Source of the DNA: Rotaria socialis
Lineage: Eukaryota; Rotifera; Eurotatoria; Philodinida; Philodinidae
Assembly: GCA_905331475.1 (NCBI GenBank)
Contig: CAJNYU010003614.1
Coordinates: forward strand, 244,363 to 308,362
DNA: 64,000 nt
Direction of reading: 5' to 3'
Shown: positions 1 to 10,600 of the stretch, in pieces
Layout of the letters: each line of letters opens with the position of its first letter
How positions within the stretch are numbered: the first letter of the stretch is position 1
The notes under the pieces: model-generated
What the model was told of the DNA's origin: nothing
Databases searched by the model: none
Seen by the model: only the letters and a program-made list of their open reading frames with translations
Program-made: the position numbers and the translations under genes

Positions 1-17
1 AAAAATAAAATTAAGAA

Positions 18-503
18 ATGGCTGACGAAGGTGATCAAGTAAGTGTGATTCATAAGATGGTTGTCTCATTTAAATTAAAATAATTTTTTATTAAATACAG
101 GCTACGACAACAACGACATCGGTTGAAGAACCACTCGATCTTGTTCGGTTAAGTCTTGATGAAAAAGTTTGTGTTAAAATGCGTAATGAACGTGAATTAC
201 GTGGTCGTCTCCATGTAAGAGAAGAATGATTTTCATGAAAATGATGATGGCTGTTTTCTGTATTGATAGGCATTTGATCAACATTTAAATATGATTTTGG
301 GTGATGTTGAAGAAACAATAACAACAATAGAAATCGACGAAGAAACATTTGAACAAATTTATCGAGTAAATTAAATAGGGATTTAATTTAATTCTGTAAT
401 TGTGATAATATTTACGTTCTAGCCAACAAAACGGCATATACCAATGTTATTTGTACGTGGCGATGGTGTTATTCTGATTTCACCATTAGCTAAACAGTCA
501 TGA
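18..503 (+). CDS. LSM3: U6 snRNA-associated Sm-like protein LSm3
   Basis: Four exons (18-38, 101-214, 270-365, 423-503), all with GT/AG introns of 55-62 nt, encode a complete Sm-fold protein of 103 aa. The Sm1 part carries [17 protein letters not shown] and [19 protein letters not shown]; the Sm2 part carries [16 protein letters not shown]. This matches LSm3 nearly residue for residue and is the usual length. In the family LSm3 sits in the LSm1-7 ring (cytoplasmic mRNA decay) and the LSm2-8 ring (U6 snRNA 3' end). The ATG at 18 gives the normal MADEGDQ start; only 17 nt of upstream sequence lie in the window, so the promoter is not visible. Confidence 0.96.
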
Positions 504-1572
504 TTTCAAACATGTTGTTGTCTCGATTTTCATAACTGTTATTATTTGATATGATGATGAAAAAGTGTTTTATTGTTATAAAGAAAAAATTCAGATGTGT
601 GAGACGAATAAAAAAAAGACTAGTCTATTATTTGGTTTTCTTTTCTTTTTTGAAATGTTAGAGATTGAGATACTGCTTCGATTTGAAAATGAACTTTGAT
701 TGATTTGTAGATCGATGGTTGAAATTTACTATTTAATGATTGAATTGAAAAGTAGTTATTGCTTTTGACTTTCATATAATAGATATATTATTTGTCTTCA
801 ATAATCATTTTTATGGAGAAAAAATGTCATCAATACTTGATTATTTAATGTTGAAACATGATTGATATAACTAATTATATCATCGATGTCATTGTCAGTT
901 CTTTTTGTATTGATTTCCATCTTTTGGATGAAGATAAATACAACGAATAATTTATTCATAGAATGGATACTGCTAATTATTATATGTTACAGTTTTCTAA
1001 AATTCTCTACACAACATTAAACACTGAATCGAGTCTCATTCGATTAACTTTGATTACTATCTATTTGAGTGTATACAGTGTCTATCTATTATAGTGGAAT
1101 GTTATTTGTTGCTGTTAATTGAAAGAATAATTTTTATTCCTTACGTTTAAGATGTGATAGTATTGAAAAGGGTGTGAGTTTAAGCATGGTACATCTGTAG
1201 ACGTGCATCATACCGACATACCAAAAGATATATATTATTAAATCAAATGAACAAATATTTGAAGTTTTTTTTTATGGTTTTAGAAAAGCTTTACAAGATA
1301 TACTAGTCTTTCAATCGATTTTCCTGTTTTCTAAATTTCTTAAAATTACATATTTCGTTTTAGCATTCTACATAGTTACATACAGTCGATTTAGTATTAA
1401 TTCAGATTGCGTAACATTATATTGATCAACATATTTTGCAGAGTTCAGTAACATAGGAGTCAAAATATTCAAATAGATTGTTTTAAAATTCGACTATTAT
1501 AAAGCAATAAAACTGTCCCATAAAACGCCATGATTGATAATAGCAGTTGATTAGAAAGATTCAAACGCTGAT
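504..1572. other. intergenic, no gene seen
   Basis: AT-rich sequence between LSM3 and a possible minus-strand exon. All frames are broken by stops and I see no splice-linked coding pattern, RNA gene or clear repeat. Confidence 0.6.
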
Positions 1573-1669
1573 TCAGGCAGATTTTATTTTTCCTGTTCCA
1601 AGTCGAATTTGACATACGCCATGGAATGGCATAATCCCTTCCACAACAGTCAGCTCGCCCACCTCAAGT
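1573..1669 (-). other. possible last exon of an unrecognised minus-strand gene
   Basis: On the minus strand a pyrimidine-rich acceptor (ending TTTTTGTCATAG, about 1670-1681) opens a 97-nt stretch that reads, after one leading base, LEVGELTVVEGIMPFHGVCQ followed by 11 more residues and a TGA at 1573-1575. It is clearly more GC-rich than its surroundings, as exons here tend to be. Further upstream on the same strand a short ATG stretch (about 2072-2033) reads MSADSSLIVPFCT up to a GTAAAA donor and could be a first exon. I could not connect the two in frame and do not recognise the protein. It may be a chance reading. Confidence 0.3.
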
Positions 1670-2363
1670 CTATGACAAAAAGAGGATCAATATTAGAAGA
1701 AACGTCGACAAATTCAAATTAGAAAAAATCCAAAGAATTATAACGAATAGCAGTAATTCATTAGCAGGTGCACGATTAGTATCTTTGATTAAGAGGAAAT
1801 ATATTACATTATATTGTAATAAAAACTTAGGGTTGTTAAACAATCTTTCAGAGCTCGTTTATTTTCGCTTCATTGATGACATTTGGTGAACGTCGATCGA
1901 AGTTCAAAGAATTACTGTTCATTGCATATTTAACAGCGTCATTCGACGAACTTGTTGGAATTTAGTTCCATTTAAGCTCTCTCTCCATCTACAACAGCTA
2001 CATGTACTATGTTCATAAGTCTATCGTTTTACCGGTGCAAAAAGGAACAATAAGGGAAGAATCGGCGCTCATAATCATTCATCAACCCATTATTGGTGAA
2101 AACTTAATGTATGTTGAGTGCTTCTTTTTTCAGTCTAGTTTTTGATAAACAAAAAGACGCTAAAAGAAAGTGTTTGGAAGAAAAAAATATAGATTGAGTC
2201 ACTTGAGCAACCAGCTGTGCTTCAAAAATATCTAAACATACTGTCTTTCAGAAGATTTCATTATTTAAGATATTACATGGAATGTGTGCATTAGTAATTT
2301 TACCTCGTATAATTGTAGTTTTAAAATTTTCATTTTTCTTTAATTTCAGAAAGAAATACAAAA
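1670..2363. other. intergenic / upstream of ETFKMT
   Basis: No supported gene. Holds the possible minus-strand first exon near 2033-2072. A strong acceptor-like site (TTTCTTTAATTTCAG, ending 2349) lies 14 nt before the ETFKMT ATG and may serve a 5'UTR intron or spliced-leader addition. Confidence 0.5.
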
Positions 2364-3178
2364 ATGATCATGCCAGGGAAAACATGCGAATTGATTATTC
2401 ATCAACTTTTACCGCCAGTTCGACGTGCTTGCCTTCTTGTACCTGAATTAACACTAAGTATATTAACTTCATCTCATCCTCTTTGGCATATTCCTTATGA
2501 AGAAGCAATAGCTAAATTAGATCGATCGGATCCATGGTGGGCTTTTCTTTGGCCAGGTAGTCAAGGGTTAGCTCGGTATATATTTCTCTTACCTTATCTT
2601 TTTCTATACTGAAAGTTCTAATTGTTACTAACAGCTATGTATTAGATAATAAGTCATTGATTCGTGGACGTTGCGTATTAGATATCGGATGTGGATGCGG
2701 TGCAAGCGCAATAGCAGCCAAAATTGCAGGAGCAACCAATGTGATCGCTAATGATATTGATAAAGGTAGCCAGCTATTCTACAGTTGTAATATTATCAAT
2801 CATTGTTGTTTATTTCTTGAAGATGCTCTGATTGCCACTCGTCACAATGCTCAATTGAATGATGTTACGATCAATAAGTTTTCTTCATATAATCTTATTC
2901 AAAATCCGTCATTGGCTTTCCAAAACAATAAAATTGACTTACTCATAATTGGTGATATGTGTTACGATGATCAACTTGCAAAACAAATATTACATTTGAT
3001 AATAGCTGCTCATCAACACCATATTCATGTTTTACTTGCTGATCCAGGCCGATACAGTTTCAAATCGATTGTTATGAATCAACTTAAAGATAAAATGAAG
3101 CGTGTTTGTGAATATCCAATTATTGATCGTGATTATGTCGAATCTGATTTCGAGACAATACAAATTTGGACAACATAA
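2364..3178 (+). CDS. ETFKMT: ETF beta-subunit lysine methyltransferase (METTL20 type)
   Basis: Three exons (2364-2575, 2635-2765, 2823-3178) give 232 aa. The 57-nt second intron is a multiple of three and open, but removing it restores ANDIDKDALIATRHNAQLND as in the family. The protein has the METTL20 pattern throughout: an N-terminal block ending DPWWAFLWPGSQGLARY, SAM-binding motif I LDIGCGCGASAIAAK, motif II VIANDID, then LLIIGDMCYDD and LLADPGRYSF. Known members are mitochondrial seven-beta-strand methyltransferases that trimethylate lysines of electron transfer flavoprotein beta and dampen its interaction with dehydrogenases. I see no long N-terminal presequence, so import is not obvious from this start; a missing 5' exon is possible. 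Confidence 0.92.
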
Positions 3179-5528
3179 CGTCTGACATTTTTTTGTTTAT
3201 TACTGTAGGTTTTTATTCTAATAGTGGTCAGATCTTCAAAGAATATCGATAGAAAGAAGAGCAGAAGCATTTAAGTGAAACAATAAACGTATTTAATAAT
3301 AGTCATATGCGATTCTAAGTGTTATTTTAGTCCTGATCCCACGTACATGTCTATTCATAATCCAGAAAAATTAATTCAAAAGATATAAGCTAATTTTGAC
3401 AATATCTTTAGTTAATTTCTTTGGCTTATGTTATTTATTTTTCATGATATTGAATAAAATTGGTTTATATTAATTTGAATGAATAAAGTTCACTTATATA
3501 ATTCATTTTAGGAGATTATAGAAACAGCCCCCAATCAGGTATTAAGAAAAGATTTAAAACTTTGTTTGCGAAAAGCTCCAGTACTTTTTTAAATTTCTAG
3601 TAGTGAAATTTAATTGTATTAACTCATGAGATAACAATTTACATCTGGTATGAGAATGATCCTCCTTTTCCTCCTTTTTCTCAAAAAGCATCCTCCTTCT
3701 CCTCCTTTTCACTCAAAAAGCTTTTTAGCGCAGCCCCGTTGGGGCTAAAGTGTGGAACTCACATATTTCGATCAATTAGATACTGATCAAATAGAAGTTT
3801 TATTTTTTCAGAATAGTGAGATCATATTTTGTTCAAAAATAAGATAATAAAACCTTTTTAACATTTGAAGTTTATCGAATCTATCGATAGGAAATATTAC
3901 TAGAGAGACCGTATAAAAACCTTTTTGTTCAGAATATGTCAGTATGATGAAGTGTTTAGTGGTTTCATTGAGAAATATTGTGGATGATAATAGTTTAAAC
4001 AGTATTTAGGATGTAGCTATCAATATTGTTGAGAAATTTATATTTTTTCCTATTACCAGGTGAGAAATTGATTCATTTTTTTGATAACCGAAAATTTGAT
4101 ACAAGCTTCCCAGTGAATGGAAAAGTTGCGAATTGTAAATACACTAAAATGGATTCAAACTCTAGAATAAGGTATTTGTGTGAGAAAAAGAGATTAAAAT
4201 CTTCATCTGTTTATTGTAGGTGGTAGAAGTAACGAGTGTAATAGTAGCATAAACTAGTTGCTAGCTTCTATAGCGGTAGTATACACTCGTTGCTAACGTC
4301 TGTAATAATAATAAATGCGGAAACATCGGATTCGCATCCGATTGTTATGTGTACTGTAAAAATTGAGTCGATTTATATATGTTGTGAGTAATTCTGAGAA
4401 NAAAAAAACCCCGTCCCCCCCCCCCCCCCTCAGGGATGGTCTGGTCAATAATGACAATTTTTTCGATAACTCAGCCATTTCTTGATGGATCCTTCTCATC
4501 TTCGAACTCGACTGAGATATTGATGAGATCATTATATGTACAAAATTTCATGACAATTGGATGAGGCTTTCAAAGGTTATCGTGTTAACGGCCGGACGGA
4601 CACACTGACCGAATCTAGAGTGTACTCATTTTTTTTGAGTACACAAAAATATTCGACACTATCGTAACTATGGACTATAATAATAAAAACGACAGATTTT
4701 GATGATTAATCAGAGGTTAAATCCTAAATATGATGATTTCTAATTAGTGAAACTAAATTTTTATTACTGATATGAGTAGTGGTGAACATAGGCAATCGAC
4801 CTGTACCAAAAAAGTTTCTAATTAGCGCATCTAAGTGTTCGTTTTTTTATATTTTATGTCTGTAATGGGGAGAGGGGAGTGGGATACAGGGGAGCCGCAA
4901 AAACCTAACAATTCAACTTACAGTCACTATTTTCTTCGAAAATATATGTGAGTTTCACAAAATTCTCCTTTTCCTCCTTTTGTCATTTACGATAAAAAAT
5001 CAGAATTTTAAATATTGTAAGCAAAACGTTTTGATGAGTCAACAATTCAAAAGATGTTTCAAGTAATTCATATTAGTATTAACACGACAAGGTATTTATT
5101 TTCAATGAAAATCAAATTATATTTTGAGTTTTTAATACCATAGAATCGACATCTCTTGCAATTAGATAGAAATGTGAACAATCACGTATTCATTTTTAAT
5201 ATGTAAAATTAAAAGATAATACAATTACAATTGCAATTACGAAGACAGAGGAAGAAAGAAAAAAGAACAAACAAACAGCTAGCACAATTATGTAGTTATT
5301 CTATGTATAAATGTCGTTCGCTTTTTCTTTTATTTTCTTCATGTATTGCGCTTTACGCAAGTTGTAATTAGATCGTCTTTTAATGCTATATATTAAGAAT
5401 TAATACATAAATATTTATTTTACCTTCGAATATTTTTATTTCTTGGCGATTACAACTCCAACGCTTTGAAAACTCGAAATAAATGTCTTTTCTTTTGTAC
5501 AAACTATAAAGTAAATTTGTCGTAACGC
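3179..5528. other. repeat-rich intergenic region
   Basis: No gene. It contains CCTCC-rich stretches (3659-3720, 4966-4984; another lies at 6085-6170), a GC hairpin AGCCCC-GTT-GGGGCT near 3736, a poly-C run beside the ambiguous base at 4401, and the dispersed-repeat-like stretch at 4230-4645. The only sizeable frame (4026-4226) has no recognisable protein character. Confidence 0.6.
4230..4645. repeat. dispersed-repeat-like segment with several small hairpins
   Basis: Contains inverted CGAGTGTA...TACACTCG (4233-4240/4282-4289), a 7-bp hairpin ATCGGAT-TCGC-ATCCGAT near 4327, a C-run of about 17 following N at 4401, a stretch resembling a repeat common in invertebrate genomes (ATCGTGTTAACGGCCGGACG near 4579), and a terminal hairpin GTGTACTCA-T8-GAGTACAC (4618-4644). 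No target-site duplication was identified. Calling it a mobile-element remnant is inference. Confidence 0.45.
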
Positions 5529-5792
5529 TACCCAGGAGGATCATCCTGCCGTCTGAAAGGCCATCAGCAATGGCCTGAAGCGGCTATAAAACGACATAAA
5601 ACGGCATTCATTTTCACCTTATTTCGCCGTAATCCGTCAGCTCGTTTTACGGGCCGTTTGTTTTTGATAGAAAACGGCCATCGCTTTTAACACTATTCTC
5701 TTCGTTTTCCGAGCTGACGGAAAACGGCGCCGTTTTTTAACGTTTTACATCGTTTTTATGCCGTTTCAGGGCCGTTTTCTTTCACCTGGGTA
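5529..5792. mobile_element. small element with TACCCAGG...CCTGGGTA ends (copy A)
   Basis: A 264-bp segment bounded by an 8-bp terminal inverted repeat, TACCCAGG and CCTGGGTA. The interior is GC-richer than its surroundings and built from variants of AAAACGGC/GCCGTTTT. It includes a nested inverted repeat CCGTCAGCTCG (about 5635) and CGAGCTGACGG (about 5711). No coding capacity and no clear target-site duplication. Two further segments with matching ends lie at 54658-54755 and 62633-63700. A non-autonomous DNA transposon or foldback element is the natural reading. Confidence 0.55.
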
Positions 5793-7132
5793 TATGCTTA
5801 ATCTTTTGAAAAAGAATATTTTTAGATGGCTACATTCTCGATAGATGCTTCGCCTTGCTACAAAATTTAATATTTCTTGGTTAGAAAAGGTAGATTCAGA
5901 TGGTGTGCCTGTTAAGCGATGGCTCAAACTAGGTGTTCAACCGTCATCACTCATTGGTACATTATGTAAAACTTAAAATTTATACATAAACATTTGTTGA
6001 AATTATGTTAAATATTTTAATAAAACCTATTCAGAATACTAATAAGCTCGAATTTGCGTAGATGTCTTTTTTTCGAGAATACAGAAATCCTCCTATATTC
6101 CTCCTTTTTTTTTACATAAGATCCTCCTTAATACTTCCAATGATAATCCTCCAAAATCCTTCTTTTTTTGAAAATAGCGTTAACATACCAGATTTACATA
6201 CAATGATCTGAGATATCATAATGCTAATGTTGAAGGGCTAGAATTATCAACGAAATCAAAAGCTTCTTTCTAAGAAAATTCAAGAAAAGTTAAATCTAGT
6301 TTTCTTCTTCAAATCTTCCTTCAATATGTTGATTTACTATTGATTCGACAACATGTTTATGCTTCAAAGTGTGTACCTTGCTTTTATAGATTTGCTGTTC
6401 TCATTTTTCCTTTTTACTCAATGCAGATTTGATATGCATCACTTGAAAAATATAGCTTCTCAGAAAAAACAAATATTGGTAAATCATTTGATCAAAACTA
6501 AACTGAAACCTCAAAAAAACTTTAAAAATATAAACTGTACACCAGTAGTCATTCTAAATAAACAATAGGCTTTCAACAGCGTAATAGATTTTTAATAGTA
6601 TGCTATTTTTTTCATCAAATCCTCATTTCGCTCGCTGTATGTTACTACATTTATTCAACAAAGATCTAATTTAGATCAATTAGTTTCCTTCGTTATGGAT
6701 CAAGTACCACATTATGATTTGTATCGATTGAGTTAATGATTTATTGTAGTTTATTATTGATTAATTTCTAGCATTTATGAATGATATCCTTCAACGAAGG
6801 GCCTGATTATTCTCTAGTTTCGACATTTCAATGATGAATTAAGAGAATTTCGTAAAGTCATATCAATATAGAAAATAATACAAATTAATGAAAAAATATA
6901 TTGATGCTTTGCTTCTTTTATAGTTGGAACACTTTGAAAAAAAGTAATTAACACGAAATCTTACAAGTTAAAACATATTAACCTTTCCATAATAGAGAAG
7001 TACTCGTAAGACTTTGTTAAATATAACTTTCTAATAGCGTTCACTACTACAAGACACAACAACATTTTCTTTTGTTAAACATTTTTTTTTCTTTTTTGTA
7101 TTACTTTACATCAAGTTACATGTGCAGAAAAT
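5793..7132. other. intergenic, no supported gene
   Basis: AT-rich. A CCTCC-type tract occurs at 6085-6170, similar to those at 3.7 and 5.0 kb. The open frame at 6353-6568 has low complexity and no visible domain. Confidence 0.5.
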
Positions 7133-7417
7133 CTACACTTTATTTAATGCAAACTTATAGTCATAAAATCGATCTTTTGATTGCTTTTGTTGCCTGTCTC
7201 GTTTCATATAATGACTTCTAATTTCTTTAGTTCTTCTTTCATATTCCCGATCGTAATACTGACTTTTTTCTCGTATTCCTCGTCGTCTTTTTTTTGGTGA
7301 TGTTTTTTTATTCTGCTTGACGTTGTCGCGACTGCCAAAAGAGCAGCGAACTAAGTGACGGTTGCTGTTTAACGCAAGGTGACAACCACAGAAACGAGCA
7401 GAAAAAAAAGACAACAT
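7133..7417 (-). CDS. possible small basic protein, unrecognised
   Basis: A minus-strand frame runs from an ATG at about 7417 to the stop at 7133, about 94 aa. Its C-terminal half is strongly charged (KKRRRGIREKSQYYDREYE, then KEIRSHYMKRDRQQKQSK), which looks less random than most frames here. An acceptor-like CTCTTTTGGCAG lies in the middle, so the first half could instead be intron. If real it would be divergent from the WD40 gene with about 200 bp between starts. No family recognised; low confidence. Confidence 0.28.
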   Translation of the reverse strand: MLSFFSARFCGCHLALNSNRHLVRCSFGSRDNVKQNKKTSPKKRRRGIREKSQYYDREYERRTKEIRSHYMKRDRQQKQSKDRFYDYKFALNKV

Positions 7418-7619
7418 GGTACACATAAATGACGATAAAGCATTGAAAAAACTTAAAGAAAAAAGTAATATAAAAAAAAGACTTGTTTTGGTTAATGTTG
7501 ACAACAATTTTATCGATAATGATGCTGTTGTCAGTATTTAGTCGACAATAATAAAAATATTTTAGGCGATTAGATAAACACAAAAATAGTAAAAGAAGGG
7601 AAACAGAGTTCAGATTACA

Positions 7620-10600
7620 ATGAATGCAAACTTAAATGTAAAAACTGAAGATGAAACGACTGCATCAGACAACAATGGAGTTCTCCTTCAAATTGACAGG
7701 TAATTTATATGGGCACTATCGAGAATATTAACGATTTCATAGCGTCTCTAATTTCTATGCTTTACTTTGATTTTTCTTTTTCTCTTCATGATTCTCTATC
7801 AACTATTACGAAGAGTTGAAGTAAGGTAATTTGATACGTAGTAATAAGAAGAATAACAGTTCTTATTTTGCTCGTTTTTCTTCATGTATCTCACTAACAA
7901 ATCTAAGTATGATAATAATAAACAAAAAAAGAGAAAGATTGTTTGTTTTTATTATATATAAATATATATATTATGTTTAGTAATGATTCAATAACTATTG
8001 AAAAAAAATTACGTGTCGAAGATTTTCGTCTTCTGCGCGAACGATTCAATCGTGAAACAGTTGATGATACTGATATCACGACAAAAACAGATGATAAAAA
8101 AAGTGGTAGGAAAGATATTTTCGCTAAATATTTATATAATAGACTGTTTCATTTTTGATTACGTTTTTCTACGTATTAGGTTCCTTAAATAAAGAAGAAT
8201 TTATTGGATCATTTGAATCTATATTAGATTTAATTCAATATAAAAATCAATTAGAAAAACTATTTGATAAAGTATATGAACAATCTTTTATAAAATTATG
8301 AATTAATATATCTTTGTTTCTCTTTTTCTTCTTCTTATTTATCTAGCTTAATTCAAAAGAAACAGGGTTGATTAATTGGAATGATTTCTGCACATATATG
8401 CTTCAGTTTTATCAAGAAGAAGATTATGCAAATACTCTTCGCATATCACCGTTTAATAATGAACCGAAAATTCGACATGTCCCTCACAATAAAGTGTGCA
8501 TTATATTTCTATTTCGAAAAAAAATAGTGATGAAGTCTTTTTAATTTTAATTTTAGCAAGAATTAACAGCGAAAATTCTTCATTTAGACAATCCAGTTAG
8601 ATTTATTAATATAAGCAAAGAAGGCTATTTGGGCTTATGGACACCATATCTTAATCTAGAAAGAATCTATACGGTGATTGATGAACTTGATGATGGAACA
8701 AATGGTACTACAGGTGTCATGGGACAAAATCGTCGTCGAGCTGGAACATGGATAACAGATGCCATTTATATGCCAGATGTACATAAATTAGTGCTAACAT
8801 CTACTAGTAGAGATTTACGATTTTTCACTATTACAAGTGAAACATTTCTCGAAGATTTTGTATTATTTGGTAAGTCTAAGTACAGAAAAGTTTCGAATTA
8901 AAGTTTACCGTGCTCTTTTTTTAAGGCATAAAAAATGTGCCAACTTGTCTTGAATATTATCCAAGTCAACCGGTAAGAAAAATTAATTGGTTACAGTTTT
9001 TTTTGTAGGATAAATAAAAATAAATCTGTCTAGGGTGGTAATTCTGAATCATCTTTAATATTTGGTGATGACTGCGGATACATTCATATATTATATTTTA
9101 AAAATCCGCTTAATTCTCTATTTGATCCAGTTAAACGAAAAACAGATACAACGAAATACGATAAATTATCAGCAAATCCAACACAACGTATATTTTGGGA
9201 TGTTAGTATATAAACACTATTTTGTTTTTTTCCTGAATTTATCTTTGCTGCTTTTTTTTAAATAGGAATTAAAAGAACACGAGAAATTTGTAAAATATCA
9301 TAGCATGGGTGCTATTCATCGAGAATATGTTCGTAAAATACTTTATTTACCACATAATAATTCAATCATTGCTTCAAGTGGAGATAATCGAAATTCTTTG
9401 ATAATTACTAATATAAATAAATTAAAGAAACCTTATATTTTTCGATTATACAAAGTAAATAAAATAGAAATATTTCTTACATGAAAACCGAACAAAATAC
9501 AAAATTCTTATTTCTTTATTCAAAATTTTTATAGGGTTGTGAATGTTTTGATTATAGCAAAGAATTAAACCTTTTAATAACTGGCGGTGCTGATTATCTT
9601 GCACGCATTTGGAATCCGTATGTAACACAAAAAAATATAGCCATTCTAGAAGGACATCATGCAGCAGTGATTGATATTAAAATTAATGAGCGTTTAGCTC
9701 AATGTTACACATTTAGTTACGATGCTGTATGTACTTTCTATGGAGATTTGAATGTGAATCTTTATTTTGTTTTTCTCTTATGATATAGATGGTCAAAGCA
9801 TGGGACTTAAAAGAATTCTTTTGTCTTCAAACCATTTCTGTTCGATTTCCAAGTACATTAGGTGGAAAGAAACCAAGTTTTGGTCTTTTTCCAATGGATT
9901 TATATCTTAATAAATCAACAAATACTACCGAAACAACTTTACCGGGTGGTCTAGTTTTAGCCTGTAATGATTATCTATGTTTAATGAAACTAGGACAAGA
10001 TTTATCTAGAGATGGTAGTCTAACTGAAACGCATGTAGCATCAGTTAGTTGTGCAGTATATAATCCTAAACTTAAACAAGTAGTTTTATTTTTTGCATTT
10101 GCATTGATGAAAAATATTCTTTATTGTATCTGTGATAGTTAATAACATGTGCTGATAATTCGAGCATAGGTGCATGGGATATTGAATCAGGTCGAAAAGC
10201 ATATTTTATACTTGACGCACATGATGGTGAAGAAATTACATGTATTGCTATTGATCGATCATATCGAAAAGTTGCAACAGGAGCTCGAAATGGTGTCATT
10301 AAAGTGAGATCCTTTTTTTTTGCTATTATAAATAACATTGTATTTTATTTTGTTTTGTTTTGTTTTATCAAGCTTTGGAATAGTGCTAATGGTCAAAATC
10401 TTCTTGTATTGCCAAGTGTACAAGATGCAGAAATTACGGGTATAATTTTCTTCGATAAAGGCATCATCACAGTTGGATGGTCAAGAAAAATTGTTAAATA
10501 TCCTGATATTATTTCTGAAGTAAGAATTTATTTCTGTTAATATTGTTTTTGTTTTCATTTTGTTTGATTAATTTTTATGAGTACATTATTTTCAGGATAT

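Noticed and set aside
91-348. Minus-strand open frame over LSM3
   Set aside because: Overlaps conserved LSM3 exons on the other strand; no domain or splice support.
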